Origin: Dyadobacter soli
GTDB taxonomy: Bacteria > Bacteroidota > Bacteroidia > Cytophagales > Spirosomataceae
Length of the DNA stretch: 64,000 bases
Direction of reading: 5' to 3'
Assembly: GCF_900101885.1 (NCBI RefSeq)
Contig: NZ_FNAN01000007.1
Coordinates: 310,001-374,000, forward strand
Under the pieces are notes generated by a model. It had not been told where the DNA came from. It saw nothing but the letters and a program-made list of their open reading frames with translations, and ran no database searches. Position numbers and translations under genes: made by a program. Positions 35,568 to 44,991 of the stretch are shown here, one piece after another. How positions within the stretch are numbered: position 1 is the stretch's first letter; each line of letters starts with the position of its first letter.

Positions 35568-35885
35568 CTATTCGGCGTTGGCAAACCTGGAAAGGGACCA
35601 CTCGATTAAATCGCTCTCGTCCTTTTGAGACTCGATAATATGATCGATAAAGCGGGAGTAATTGTCAACCGATTTTACGGAATCATCCATCTGTTTTCCT
35701 TTGATAGCAACTTTTCTCACAGGTAACTTGTGCGTGAGCGGAGAGCTCATTTTCAGGTCATCAACAACGTACACCCCGATTCCCGGATCAACTGACCTGC
35801 GAACAGCCAGTCGGCCTGCTGTACCGGCATCAATAGGTTTTAATGCCATTGTGGGTTTCGTCTCTGCTCCTTTATTCTTGCTCAT
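35568..35885 (-). CDS. Small hypothetical protein paired with a zeta-like kinase
   Basis: 105 residues, no signal peptide and no family I recognise. The first half is basic and flexible; the second half (KSVDNYSRFIDHIIESQ, SDLIEWSLSRFA) looks helical. Its ATG overlaps the stop codon of the zeta-like kinase gene by 4 bp (ATGA), so the two are translated together. A role as antitoxin or partner of the kinase is inferred from coupling alone. In known epsilon/zeta pairs the antitoxin gene comes first, so this order would be reversed. Confidence 0.6.
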   Translation of the reverse strand: MSKNKGAETKPTMALKPIDAGTAGRLAVRRSVDPGIGVYVVDDLKMSSPLTHKLPVRKVAIKGKQMDDSVKSVDNYSRFIDHIIESQKDESDLIEWSLSRFANAE

Positions 35886-36835
35886 GGCAATAAATGTGTT
35901 ATATCAATAAATTTGTAGTCCGCTGCCGGGGATCTGACGTCCGGCCTTTCGATGTAATCAAGACACTGATAGCCCCCGTTCACAGCAATCAATGCACCTA
36001 AACTATCAAACGCATCAGCAAATTTGCTCCGTAAGTAATAGTAACAATAAGACGGGTCATTTCCAAATTCATCTAGAATCAAGCTGGTTGGCACGTACCT
36101 GCCAGTTTGATAGAAGCGTTTCAACGCCCTGATGGTCGCCTCGCCTTTTCCAATTGAGATCAACACCAGATGGACTCTTTGATAACCCGCTGCCCGCAAC
36201 AACCGTAACGTTGCCAGTACCTGTTTAGGCGCATTTCCGATGCGGGGAGAAACTATATTGTAACGGTTCTGAAAGCAAATTGCCGACAAATCCTGAAAAT
36301 CAGTGCCCGGAAAGCCCCAAATGATCCTGCTGGACTCTTTGTTAACGATACTTGCGCCACAATAGTTTGCCCTCCGAAACTCCGGCAACTTGCGCTTAGC
36401 ATAGTCGGAATCAAGCACAACGGCGCCAAAATCCTCAGAAAGTTTATTGGATAATGTCGACTTTCCGGCCGCCGGTAATCCGATAATAAGAAAAGCTTCG
36501 CCGGAACTAACGACTCCGGTATGCGGCAATGCACCACCGACGCCCAGCTGCATTTCTTCGTCGTCTGCGGGCTTGGGATAGGTAACCAACTCATGCACGA
36601 TTTGATTGCGTAATGCGACCCGTTGCTTTTCCGTCTTGAATTTTCGCGCCCTAAGCCTATCGCTATCAAGGGTTTGTTCGTAATCTTCATATCGGGCAAT
36701 GCCCCGCTCGGCTGCAAGGATGCGGCGCACGATTTCAGGCCCGATATCAGTTTGGTAATCGGGCAAATTCAATGCGTTCGTAAGCAGGCGTTCAACCAGA
36801 TAGGAAGTATTAAGCGGTCTTCTAAATAATCCCAT
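35882..36835 (-). CDS. Zeta-toxin-like P-loop kinase
   Basis: About 317 residues from the ATG at 36835; an ATG at 36841 or a GTG at 36919 are possible too. A helical N-terminal part of about 115 residues is followed by a Walker A motif GLPAAGKST (Lys125), then VVLDSDYAKRKLPEF, which matches the zeta-toxin acidic motif and substrate Arg region, and ATIRALKRFYQTGRYVP, which matches the zeta C-terminal arginine motif. Zeta kinases phosphorylate UDP-activated amino sugars and block wall synthesis. Coupled by a 4-bp overlap to the next gene. Codons are less GC-rich than nearby loci, in line with transfer. Gene order and N-terminal extension are unlike the classical system. Confidence 0.75.
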   Translation of the reverse strand: MGLFRRPLNTSYLVERLLTNALNLPDYQTDIGPEIVRRILAAERGIARYEDYEQTLDSDRLRARKFKTEKQRVALRNQIVHELVTYPKPADDEEMQLGVGGALPHTGVVSSGEAFLIIGLPAAGKSTLSNKLSEDFGAVVLDSDYAKRKLPEFRRANYCGASIVNKESSRIIWGFPGTDFQDLSAICFQNRYNIVSPRIGNAPKQVLATLRLLRAAGYQRVHLVLISIGKGEATIRALKRFYQTGRYVPTSLILDEFGNDPSYCYYYLRSKFADAFDSLGALIAVNGGYQCLDYIERPDVRSPAADYKFIDITHLLP

Positions 36836-37045
36836 GAGCATTGCGTGGAGGAGTTCGAAAGGACGATTTGGAGCGTAATCCAAATTGCATTGATGGCGAA
36901 AATGTAAAAGAACGGGCACAAAAGCTTAACCATTGTTTTATAGGGGATCGTGGATTATTTATCGGAACACGCCTCCTTTCATCGCGTGCCTCAGCAGTCA
37001 GAAAAATGTATGGCCGGATAGGAATGAATGTGCTCCCTTCCCGGC

Positions 37046-37090
37046 AAAAAACCAATGCCCAACCGCGATCCAATCCGCAGTCGGGCATTG
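37046..37090 (-). terminator. Intrinsic terminator of the SusC/SusD operon
   Basis: On the minus strand the arms CAATGCCC and GGGCATTG (37083-37090 and 37053-37060) are followed by GGTTTTTTGCC. A clean hairpin with T-run 40 bp after the SusD stop at 37130. Confidence 0.7.
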
Positions 37091-37129
37091 CATTCTTCAT
37101 CAAAACGAAATCCGGAAACTCAAAAAGCC

Positions 37130-38812
37130 TTAGTTATACCCCGGATTCTGTTTGAACTCTTCCTTATTAGTAATCGCGTCCAGCTGCACTTGCGGGATTG
37201 GGCGGAGCATGTGCGTTTCTTTGATGTTGGCTTTCGCGTCCATGTTGTGTTTCTGCACGTAGCTGACCAGTTTTCCCGTGCGTTTCAGGTCGTACCAGCG
37301 GAAGAGTTCGCCGGCGAGTTCGCGGGCGCGCTCGTCGAGGATGAAATCGATGCTCAGGTCTTTGGCGGCTATCTCCATGGCTGCTTCCTTGCCCGGGAAT
37401 GCGCGTTTTTTACGCAGGTCGTTCAGGAATTGCAATGCTTCGGTCGGGTTGGTCTTCATCAGCGCTTCGGCGGCGATGAGGTACATTTCCGCGATGCGGA
37501 TCACAAAGCCGTCGCGCGAGCTCCATTCCTGGTTGGCCGTGAGGCGCGTCGGGTCCATGAATTTGCTCATTTGAATGAATTGCGACCGCAGCAGCAGCGT
37601 GCCGTCTTCCTTGTACATCGTGTTACGGTCGAAAATTTTGTAGCGGCCGGCAGCCCGCGCGGTCTGCGCAGGCGTGGCCGACGTTTTCAGGAACAACATC
37701 GACGTGTCGCCGAGGGCCATTTGCGGATAGCCATTCACGGTGCCGGGTTTCAGGTTCGCCATATTGGCCTTCCATACGGTCTGGAAAGTGCCGTCGTAAC
37801 GCTGGTCGACCTTTTCATTGAACAAATCCAGCAAATGCAAAGTGGGCACATAGCGCTGGTAAGGACGGCCGTAAGCTACGGAACGCTCCATGCCCGGTTG
37901 CTTGTCGTACACCATAATGTAATGCAAATGGCTGTTATTACCCTTTCCGGCGGCCGGGTCGTAATCGCCGTTCATGGTGTCGTCGTTGGTGTAATTGACA
38001 TAATATACCACTTCCGAATTCGTGCCACCCTCGGCATTCTTCATGTCCCAGAGCGATTTGAAGTCCGAAAACAGTGCATACCGGCCGGACGCAATCAGTT
38101 CCTTCGCCAGCGTAGCCGCTTGTGCGTACATCTCCGCATTGTTCGTCGTGCTCGCGCGGGTGAGCGACATTCTCGCTTTGAATGCCTTCGCCACATCCTG
38201 CGTAATGCGTCCATTGGTGGATTTCCCGGATGCGAGATTGGCAATAGCAACGTCGAGATCCGAGAAAATTACTTTGTAAAAATCCTCCACGCCCGATCGC
38301 TTGGCGGTGGTTACCGCGCCGGCGGTCGGTTCGGTGGAAAGTACCACGTCGCCCCAGGTTTCGGTGATCAGCCAAAGATAATGCGCCCTCAAAAACCGCA
38401 CTTCCCCTTCATACTGCTTGTTCAACGCCTCACTGATCACCGGCGAAGGAAACAGCTTCAAGGCCGTGTTGCAGGTGTTGAGCGCTTTGTACAAATGTGC
38501 CCAATAATCCTTCAAATTCGTTTGTGCACCATTCAAATCGACGGTGTAATCCGATATCTGGTTGGCCTTGTTATCGCCGCCGCGCAGGAAAAGGTCTGTC
38601 CCCGTTTCGGCAAATGCGCTGGGAAACTCTTTGCCATACCACAACCGCGTGCCCGAATACGAAGCATTTACGGCGGCGGTTATGCCGAGTTCGGTTTTAA
38701 GGAACGGGTCTTCGGCCAACCCGCTTTTATTGGTTTCGGAGAGATAGTCCTCGCAGGAGGTCAGCCCAGCCAGCGAAATAGCCATCATCAGGGCCGTTAT
38801 TTTGATTTTCAT
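37130..38812 (-). CDS. SusD/RagB-type nutrient-binding lipoprotein
   Basis: 560 residues, ATG at 38812, with lipoprotein signal ending LAGLTSC. SusD landmarks include YEGEVRFLRAHYLWLITETWGDVV, AVAKAFKARMSLTRAS-like TPR helices, and the C-terminal RKKRAFPGKE, LDERARELAGELFRWYDLKRTGKL and HMLRPIPQVQLDAITN, ending in NPGYN (parts quoted). Starts 24 bp after the SusC stop. Ends in a T-run terminator, so the pair forms a two-gene operon. The substrate cannot be told. Confidence 0.95.
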   Translation of the reverse strand: MKIKITALMMAISLAGLTSCEDYLSETNKSGLAEDPFLKTELGITAAVNASYSGTRLWYGKEFPSAFAETGTDLFLRGGDNKANQISDYTVDLNGAQTNLKDYWAHLYKALNTCNTALKLFPSPVISEALNKQYEGEVRFLRAHYLWLITETWGDVVLSTEPTAGAVTTAKRSGVEDFYKVIFSDLDVAIANLASGKSTNGRITQDVAKAFKARMSLTRASTTNNAEMYAQAATLAKELIASGRYALFSDFKSLWDMKNAEGGTNSEVVYYVNYTNDDTMNGDYDPAAGKGNNSHLHYIMVYDKQPGMERSVAYGRPYQRYVPTLHLLDLFNEKVDQRYDGTFQTVWKANMANLKPGTVNGYPQMALGDTSMLFLKTSATPAQTARAAGRYKIFDRNTMYKEDGTLLLRSQFIQMSKFMDPTRLTANQEWSSRDGFVIRIAEMYLIAAEALMKTNPTEALQFLNDLRKKRAFPGKEAAMEIAAKDLSIDFILDERARELAGELFRWYDLKRTGKLVSYVQKHNMDAKANIKETHMLRPIPQVQLDAITNKEEFKQNPGYN

Positions 38813-38836
38813 TGGAATGTCTGTTTTAATATCTGA

Positions 38837-41800
38837 TCAAAAATCAATGTTTACACCAAAAATCATCTGCTTCACGAGCGGGAACGACAAGTCGCCGCCG
38901 CGCTCCGGATCGTAATCCTTGATCTTGCTGAAAGTGAAGTAGTTTTGCAGCGTCCCGTACACCCGCACACGACCGACTCCGATCTTTTTGGTCAATGCGG
39001 TAGGAATATTATAACCCAATGAAACGTCCCTGATTTTCACAAATGAGGCTTTCACATAACCCAGCGTCGATTGGTACAGGTAATTGGTCGTCGAATAAGA
39101 GCTGTTTGGCCTTGGGAATGCATTGGTCGGGTTTTCCGGCGTCCAGTAATCTACGTTGGACGAGTTTTCCAAAGCACTCGGCTTGTAAGCCCCGGCATTG
39201 TATTCGTAATTGATAAAATGCCCGATCCGCCCGTAGACGAACACGCTCAGATCGAAGTTTTTGTATTCGAAATGGTTATTAACCCCGAAAGAGAACTTCG
39301 GTACTTCTGAGAAAGTAGTCCGATCGCCCGGATCGACGACGCCATTGCCGTTCATATCCGCCACCTTCACATCGCCGGGCTTGTTTTTGCCAAAATTCGT
39401 CGCGGCGTCTTCTTCGCCTAACTGCCAGATACCGATCTTCTTGTAATCGAAAAATACTTTCGTCGGCTCGCCTACAAACCAGCGATTGGCTTCGTTACGC
39501 GTGACGCCGTTGTTCAATGCGAGGATTTTTTCACGATTCAAAGTAAATGTCCAGTCGGTCGACCAGTTGAATGCCTTGCCGCTGATATTCTGGGAAGTGA
39601 TCGCCAGCTCTACGCCCTTGTTTTCGACCTGGCCGATGTTTTCGAGGATCTCGGCATAACCGGTGTGCGTCGGCAGCAAGCTCGGCAGGAGCAAATCCTT
39701 CGTTCTGGAACGGTAAAGATCGATGGTACCCGAGATCTTGTTTCCCAAAAACCCGAAATCGATCCCCGCATTCCAGGTTCCGGTGGTTTCCCAGGTCAGC
39801 TTGGGGTTGGGGATAATGCTGGGCCAGTAACCGAATGCGGCGGTAGTACCGAAAGCGTAGGCCGACAGCCCCAAACCGCCTTTCGTAGCATAAGGATCAA
39901 TGGCCGAGTTGCCCGATTTACCCCAACTGACGCGCAATTTCAGGTCGTTCAGCACCTTGCTATCCTGCAAGAAAGGCTCCTCGATCAACCGCCACGCACC
40001 GGAAACCGACGGAAAATACCCCCATTTGTTACCCGCCGCCAGCACCGAAGAACCATCCGCGCGAAGCGAAGCCTGGAACACGTATTTGTTGCTCAGCTTG
40101 TAGTTGACACGTCCGAAAAACGAGGCGATTTTCGTTTCCCGCAGCCGGCTGCCGATGGCCCTGGAAATGGTGTTGGAATTCAGGTCATGGTAGGAAGTGA
40201 TGGGCGACGCCTGGTTATTCCCGGAAGCCGTATATTCTTCCAAACGCGTCCCCAGCGAACTCGTACCCAACAGCCCCTGGATCTGATGATTGCCAATGCT
40301 TTTGTTGTAATTCAAGGTATTCTCCCAGGTGTAATTGAAATAATTGTTCATCTCCACACCCGAAGTGGAATTGCGGCCGGCATTCGCGATGGTATTGTAG
40401 CCTTTGTAATACCCGCGACGGAAGTCCCTGAAATCCAAACCGATAGTCGATTTCAAAAAGAGCTCCTTGGTAAGTTTTACGTCGATATAGGCGGAAGAAA
40501 ACAGGCGTTTGTCGACGATATTGTTTTCAAAAACGCCCGGTTGCTCGTCGGCCAGCGGCGTAAACTGTGCGCTGTAACCCGGAGCCGGGTTCAGGATCAG
40601 CGACCCGTCGTCGTTGAATGCCTTCGCGATCGGCAGGATCTTGTTGGCCATATTCAGCGGATTATCCCGCTTGTCCTGGTTTTTGTAGGAATAAATGGCG
40701 CTCAGCCCCACGCGGAAACGGTCGTTCAACCGGTGATCGACGCCGATCTTGCCGTTCAGCCTGCGGTAGACGTCATTTAGCAACAGGCCCTTGTCCTTCT
40801 GGTAACCAAAAGACGTTGAAAACTGCGTCTTTTCGTTCCCGCCGGTAAGGTTGATTTCGTAGTTCTGCATCAGCCCCGTGTGGAAAATGTAGCTCTGCCA
40901 GTCCTCAAATTGCTTATCCTTAATGTATTGCAACTCGGTAACCTGGAAAATATCTTCGTCTTTCCGGTAAACGTCGCCGTTGGTGGTCCGGTACGCCTCG
41001 CGTTTCTGCTGCGCATACTCCTCGCCGTTCATCATGCGGGGATACAATGCCTTTTTGTTAATCGAAACATAAGAGTTGAACGACAACGTCGACTTGCCCG
41101 CCGAGCCTTTTTTGGTGGTGATGATGATCACCCCGTTCGCGCCGCGGGTTCCGTAAATGGCCGTCGAAGCGACATCTTTCAACACTTCGATCGATGCAAT
41201 GTCGGTCGGGTTAATATCGATAAAGGAGCCGTAAGGAATCCCGTCCACGAGCACAAGCGGCTTATTATCAGCCTTTAACGACCGGTTTCCGCGTAAAACA
41301 ATGTTAATATCCGCACCCGGCTGCCCGGAGCTTTGGGTAATATCGATCCCCGAAACTTTTCCTTGCAAAGACCGCAGCGCATTGGTGGTAGGAATAGCCG
41401 TGATGTCCTTCGCTTTCACCGAGGTAATCGCGCCGGTAACATCGCTTTTCTTCATCGTTCCGTAACCCACTACCACCACTTCCTCCAATGCTTTGGTATC
41501 CGGCAAAAGCTTCACATCGATTACCGAACGGTTGCTCACCTCGATTTCCTGGCTCACATAACCCACATATGAAAAGACGAGCGTCGCATTACCCGCCGGG
41601 ATCGACAGTTTGTACTGGCCATTGATATCCGTCGTGGCCCCGGTGGTCGTTCCTTTCAGCAAAATGCTCACACCCGGCAGGTCCTCACCATTTTCACCCG
41701 TCACTTTTCCGGAAATATCGATCACTGCATCCGGCCTGCCCTTTGCATTCAAAGAGGCAACCGCATTTCCCGGGGGAGCGATGAAGCTTCCGGCATAAAC

Positions 41801-41878
41801 GTTCTGATTACCAATCGGTAGGGTTCCATACATGAGCAGCAGCCCGAGGGCCGATGCACTTTGTAGTTTTCTAAACAT
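38837..41878 (-). CDS. SusC/RagA-type TonB-linked outer membrane transporter
   Basis: 1013 residues. Signal peptide to about residue 30 (NVYAGSF), CNA-B domain (VIDISGKVTGENGEDLPGVS), VVVVGYGTMKKSDVTGAI before the plug, DVASTAIYGTRGANGVIIIT in the plug, and a barrel ending QMIFGVNIDF. No STN domain, so not of the FecR-coupled kind. The start ATG at 41878 gives a good signal and needs no revision. Paired with SusD 24 bp downstream. No regulator, hydrolase or sigma factor lies beside the pair. Confidence 0.95.
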   Translation of the reverse strand: MFRKLQSASALGLLLMYGTLPIGNQNVYAGSFIAPPGNAVASLNAKGRPDAVIDISGKVTGENGEDLPGVSILLKGTTTGATTDINGQYKLSIPAGNATLVFSYVGYVSQEIEVSNRSVIDVKLLPDTKALEEVVVVGYGTMKKSDVTGAITSVKAKDITAIPTTNALRSLQGKVSGIDITQSSGQPGADINIVLRGNRSLKADNKPLVLVDGIPYGSFIDINPTDIASIEVLKDVASTAIYGTRGANGVIIITTKKGSAGKSTLSFNSYVSINKKALYPRMMNGEEYAQQKREAYRTTNGDVYRKDEDIFQVTELQYIKDKQFEDWQSYIFHTGLMQNYEINLTGGNEKTQFSTSFGYQKDKGLLLNDVYRRLNGKIGVDHRLNDRFRVGLSAIYSYKNQDKRDNPLNMANKILPIAKAFNDDGSLILNPAPGYSAQFTPLADEQPGVFENNIVDKRLFSSAYIDVKLTKELFLKSTIGLDFRDFRRGYYKGYNTIANAGRNSTSGVEMNNYFNYTWENTLNYNKSIGNHQIQGLLGTSSLGTRLEEYTASGNNQASPITSYHDLNSNTISRAIGSRLRETKIASFFGRVNYKLSNKYVFQASLRADGSSVLAAGNKWGYFPSVSGAWRLIEEPFLQDSKVLNDLKLRVSWGKSGNSAIDPYATKGGLGLSAYAFGTTAAFGYWPSIIPNPKLTWETTGTWNAGIDFGFLGNKISGTIDLYRSRTKDLLLPSLLPTHTGYAEILENIGQVENKGVELAITSQNISGKAFNWSTDWTFTLNREKILALNNGVTRNEANRWFVGEPTKVFFDYKKIGIWQLGEEDAATNFGKNKPGDVKVADMNGNGVVDPGDRTTFSEVPKFSFGVNNHFEYKNFDLSVFVYGRIGHFINYEYNAGAYKPSALENSSNVDYWTPENPTNAFPRPNSSYSTTNYLYQSTLGYVKASFVKIRDVSLGYNIPTALTKKIGVGRVRVYGTLQNYFTFSKIKDYDPERGGDLSFPLVKQMIFGVNIDF

Positions 41879-42332
41879 ACATCATCACGGTTTATATTGT
41901 TCTATTTATTAATGCGAAAATCCAAGCCCGACTTGGGCGTTTCCATGCTGCGGAGAGATGGAGCTTTACGGGAAAAACTGAGATTATTTAAAGACGGGCG
42001 AAATAGGAAAAATCAAAGAATTAGTTTGATTGAATTATCCGCGTTCCGTTGCACTAGTAAACGGAAGGTTAGTTATGGGGAAGAGATCGGCAAGATTTTA
42101 GCGATATTTTTTTACGCAAACGATGTCGGGAACGTAGCCAGAATTGACTCGATCCATTTTTTTGTTGGATTTTTTGATTGGCTTTAATGTACTTTTAATG
42201 CAGAAGCGGTAGGATTTAAACCAGCAGAGAACTGGATTAATCTAATACGAAAGGAATGAAAAAGCCGCTCACCCTTCTCGGAAAATGGGTGAGCGGCACA
42301 GATCGTGACAGTATGAAATTGTCCGAAAGTCG
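41879..42332. other. Intergenic region between SusC and an ABC permease
   Basis: About 450 bp. It holds the SusC promoter region and, at 42264-42297, the terminator of the permease gene. A 96-codon open frame at 41897-42187 has no family features and no clear signal, so I do not call it a gene. No RNA gene is recognisable. Confidence 0.45.
42258..42297 (-). terminator. Intrinsic terminator of the minus-strand ABC permease
   Basis: Minus strand: arms GCCGCTCACCC and GGGTGAGCGGC (plus coordinates 42264-42274 and 42287-42297) followed by TTTTTCATTCC. Lies 36 bp after the permease stop. Confidence 0.75.
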
Positions 42333-44735
42333 CTATTCGGTGCGCAGCGATTTCACAGGGTTCATCAGCGCGGCTTTCACTCCCTGGAAACTCATGGTTA
42401 GCAGCGCGACCACTACCGTCGCCAAAAAAGCCAGTATAAAAATGACGGGACTGAGCGAAATTTTGTACTCGAAATTGGCCAGCCAACTGTCCATCGCCCA
42501 CCACGCCAAGGGTGCCGAAAACACAAATGCAATGGCGATCAGCTGGGCAAATTCCTTGCTAAAAAGCCATAGTATGCTGCCCACACTGGCGCCAAGCACC
42601 TTGCGGACGCCCACTTCCTTCGTGCGCTGCACTACCATGAATAGCACGAGCCCATACAAGCCCATACAGCCGATCAGCAATGCAATCGCGGTAAAGAAAT
42701 TGATCAGCCGGCCCATGGTCTGCTCCTGCTGATAGGCAGCCTGTATCTGGTCATCCACAAATTCCGGATCGAAAAAACTATCGGCATACACCTGGTTATA
42801 TGCTTTCTCCAACTGTTTCAGCACACGGCCGTAGTCGGCAGTCCGCACCTGAATGTTAGCCGAGTAAAAGCCGTTCGCCCAGGTACTCATGAAGAGCGGG
42901 TTGATACTCTGCCTGAGATCCAGCTGGTTATAGTCCTTTAACACACCCACGATTTCCAGGGGCATTCCCGCCTTGTACATCACCTTACCCAGCACATCCG
43001 CGGGTTCGCGAAACCCGAGCCGGTGCATGAATGTCTCATTGATGAGCGCCTCTCGTAGCGTGTCGGAAGGTTGCAAATTCCGCCCTGCTACTATTTTCAA
43101 ACCATAAAGGCCTACGTAATCGGCATCGACCCAAGCCTGTTGCGGGTCATAGGGCTCCTCCTCGGTGCGGTTATCGAAGCGGATGGTAGTTTGGCTGGTC
43201 CAGCCCGATTGCGGAGGTCCGCTCATCGAATAGCTGAACTTGTCCACGCCGGGTATGGCGGAAGCCAGGTTTCGGAATGTCCGCATTTTACCGCGGTCCT
43301 GGCTGGGCAGGTTGGGCAGGCCCACGGTCAGGATGGCATCTTTCCGGAAGCCTAAATCTTTCGTCTTGACATAGTCGAGCTGGTTCACAACCACGAGCAG
43401 CCCTATTATCAGCATTTGGGATATCGCAAACTGCGTCACGACGAGGCCGCGCCTGAGCGAAAAACCGCCTGTATCCTGCCTGGTAAGACGTCCTGCCAAT
43501 GCTACAACCGGGCGGAAACCCGCCACGATCAATGCCGGGTATAAACCAGCCAGCAATATGACCAGCGCCAGCAGCAGCCCCAGCCAGCCTACTACCGATG
43601 GCGAAAAGTAAAATGTAAACCGGAACGCCCCGTGAAGATAAGTATGCACCAGCATCTGCCCATACCGGAATATGAGGATCGCCACGGCCGAAGCCGCCAT
43701 CACGATGAGCGTCGTTTCGCCCATAAACTGCCAGAACAGCTGCGTACGGGTGCTGCCCAATACCTTCCTTACCCCTACCTCGCGGGCACGGGTAAGCGCC
43801 TGCGCGGTGGCGAGGTTTACGAAATTAATGCTCGCCGTTCCGATCAGCAGCAGGCCGATCAGCACCAGCGACAGTAACAAACCCTGGCTGACGCCCCCAT
43901 ACTCGGGTGACAAGTGCATGGTGCTGAATGGAATCGCCGGGTAAGAGGTTTCCTTGATTTTGCCGGGATTATATTTCTTCACGAACGATTGCATCTCCCG
44001 GTTCCAATCCGCCGCGGTGAAGCGGTCGTTGAACAGTACGTAACAATGCGTACCGCCGTTGGTGTTGTCGAAAGGTTCGCTTTCCGGGCGGGAATTCAGC
44101 TGCTCTTTCAGCGATCCCCAGGAAGCCATTACCGAGTAGGCGAGGTCAGTATCCTCGCGGTAGTCGGCAAACACCCCTACTACGCGGGCGGGAATGCGGG
44201 CATTGAGCCGCACCGTCCGGCCAACTACATTATCGATGGTACCGAAGCATTTGCGGGCCATTTCTTCGCTCATCACCACTGTTCCCGGCTGGCCGAGGCC
44301 GTCGGGGCCGCCGGCGAGCCAGGTATAATCAAAAATGTCGAAATAGGCCGGTTCCACGAAAGCGCCCTCGTGGCTTTTATCCTTTATCTTTTTGTCGGGC
44401 TGGTTGGGAACGAGAACCGATATCAGCGGCGAATACCATTCGTCGAGCATGGCCACGTGTTCCAGTTCCGGGTGATCGTTGCGGACGGCCTGGCCCAGCG
44501 GGTACGGGATACCCTGGATCTTGAATTCGTCCGTACCCGATGCAAACCGGGACGTGATTTGATATATCCGGTCGTAATTCCGATGATAGCGGTCGGTCTG
44601 GTAGTGAAAGCGGACGAGTGCGAAAATCAGCAATGCACAGCCGATACCGAGCGCCAGGCCGGTTATGTTGATGAATGCGTAAGCCTGGTTCTTGCGCAGG
44701 TTACGCCAGGCTATCTTGAAATAGTTTTGCAGCAT
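42333..44735 (-). CDS. MacB/FtsX-type ABC transporter permease
   Basis: 800 residues, ATG at 44735. MLQNYFKIAWRNLRKNQAYAFINITG opens the first helix (quoted in part); then a MacB-PCD periplasmic domain, LATAQALTRAREVGVRKVLGS before the central helices, a second periplasmic domain and a second FtsX unit with MVVQRTKEVGVRKVLGA, ending SFQGVKAALMNPVKSLRTE. No prefix domain and no adjacent PadR. No ATPase gene is adjacent. It faces another permease gene across 256 bp, so the two may be regulated together from the shared region. Confidence 0.93.
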   Translation of the reverse strand: MLQNYFKIAWRNLRKNQAYAFINITGLALGIGCALLIFALVRFHYQTDRYHRNYDRIYQITSRFASGTDEFKIQGIPYPLGQAVRNDHPELEHVAMLDEWYSPLISVLVPNQPDKKIKDKSHEGAFVEPAYFDIFDYTWLAGGPDGLGQPGTVVMSEEMARKCFGTIDNVVGRTVRLNARIPARVVGVFADYREDTDLAYSVMASWGSLKEQLNSRPESEPFDNTNGGTHCYVLFNDRFTAADWNREMQSFVKKYNPGKIKETSYPAIPFSTMHLSPEYGGVSQGLLLSLVLIGLLLIGTASINFVNLATAQALTRAREVGVRKVLGSTRTQLFWQFMGETTLIVMAASAVAILIFRYGQMLVHTYLHGAFRFTFYFSPSVVGWLGLLLALVILLAGLYPALIVAGFRPVVALAGRLTRQDTGGFSLRRGLVVTQFAISQMLIIGLLVVVNQLDYVKTKDLGFRKDAILTVGLPNLPSQDRGKMRTFRNLASAIPGVDKFSYSMSGPPQSGWTSQTTIRFDNRTEEEPYDPQQAWVDADYVGLYGLKIVAGRNLQPSDTLREALINETFMHRLGFREPADVLGKVMYKAGMPLEIVGVLKDYNQLDLRQSINPLFMSTWANGFYSANIQVRTADYGRVLKQLEKAYNQVYADSFFDPEFVDDQIQAAYQQEQTMGRLINFFTAIALLIGCMGLYGLVLFMVVQRTKEVGVRKVLGASVGSILWLFSKEFAQLIAIAFVFSAPLAWWAMDSWLANFEYKISLSPVIFILAFLATVVVALLTMSFQGVKAALMNPVKSLRTE

Positions 44736-44991
44736 AGTAGTCTGTCGTCAGTGCGTATTTCACGCGGGTAAGCTTCTGGTGCGGTAAAGATTCAATTATT
44801 ATACCATTTACTTCAAAACCGCGCTCCAAGTCGCTGAGCGCCTGTTTGCGTAAGTCCGCTGTACGATTCCGAACGTTTCCTGTCCGGTATTGTCACCTGT
44901 GAGTTTCAAAATGACACCGGTATTAGCATTGAAACGCCACACAATGCTCCTGATTCAGGTAATGCAAAATAACTGCTAAACCTTTCAAGCC

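Noticed and set aside
36841..37155. A 104-codon plus-strand frame between the zeta-like gene and SusD
   Set aside because: Crosses the SusD terminator and has no protein features.
37028..38836. A 602-codon open frame on the plus strand opposite the SusD gene
   Set aside because: It lies almost wholly antisense to an unmistakable SusD gene; its Arg/His/Gly-rich translation has no family features. Long antisense frames are common in GC-rich codon usage.
39665..40780. A 371-codon plus-strand frame opposite a SusC gene
   Set aside because: Antisense shadow of the barrel-coding part; rich in Arg and Gln, with no domain.
41897..42187. A 96-codon plus-strand frame in an intergenic region
   Set aside because: Not antisense to a gene, but it starts within 20 bp of the divergent SusC start, has no family pattern and mixed composition; I treat it as chance.
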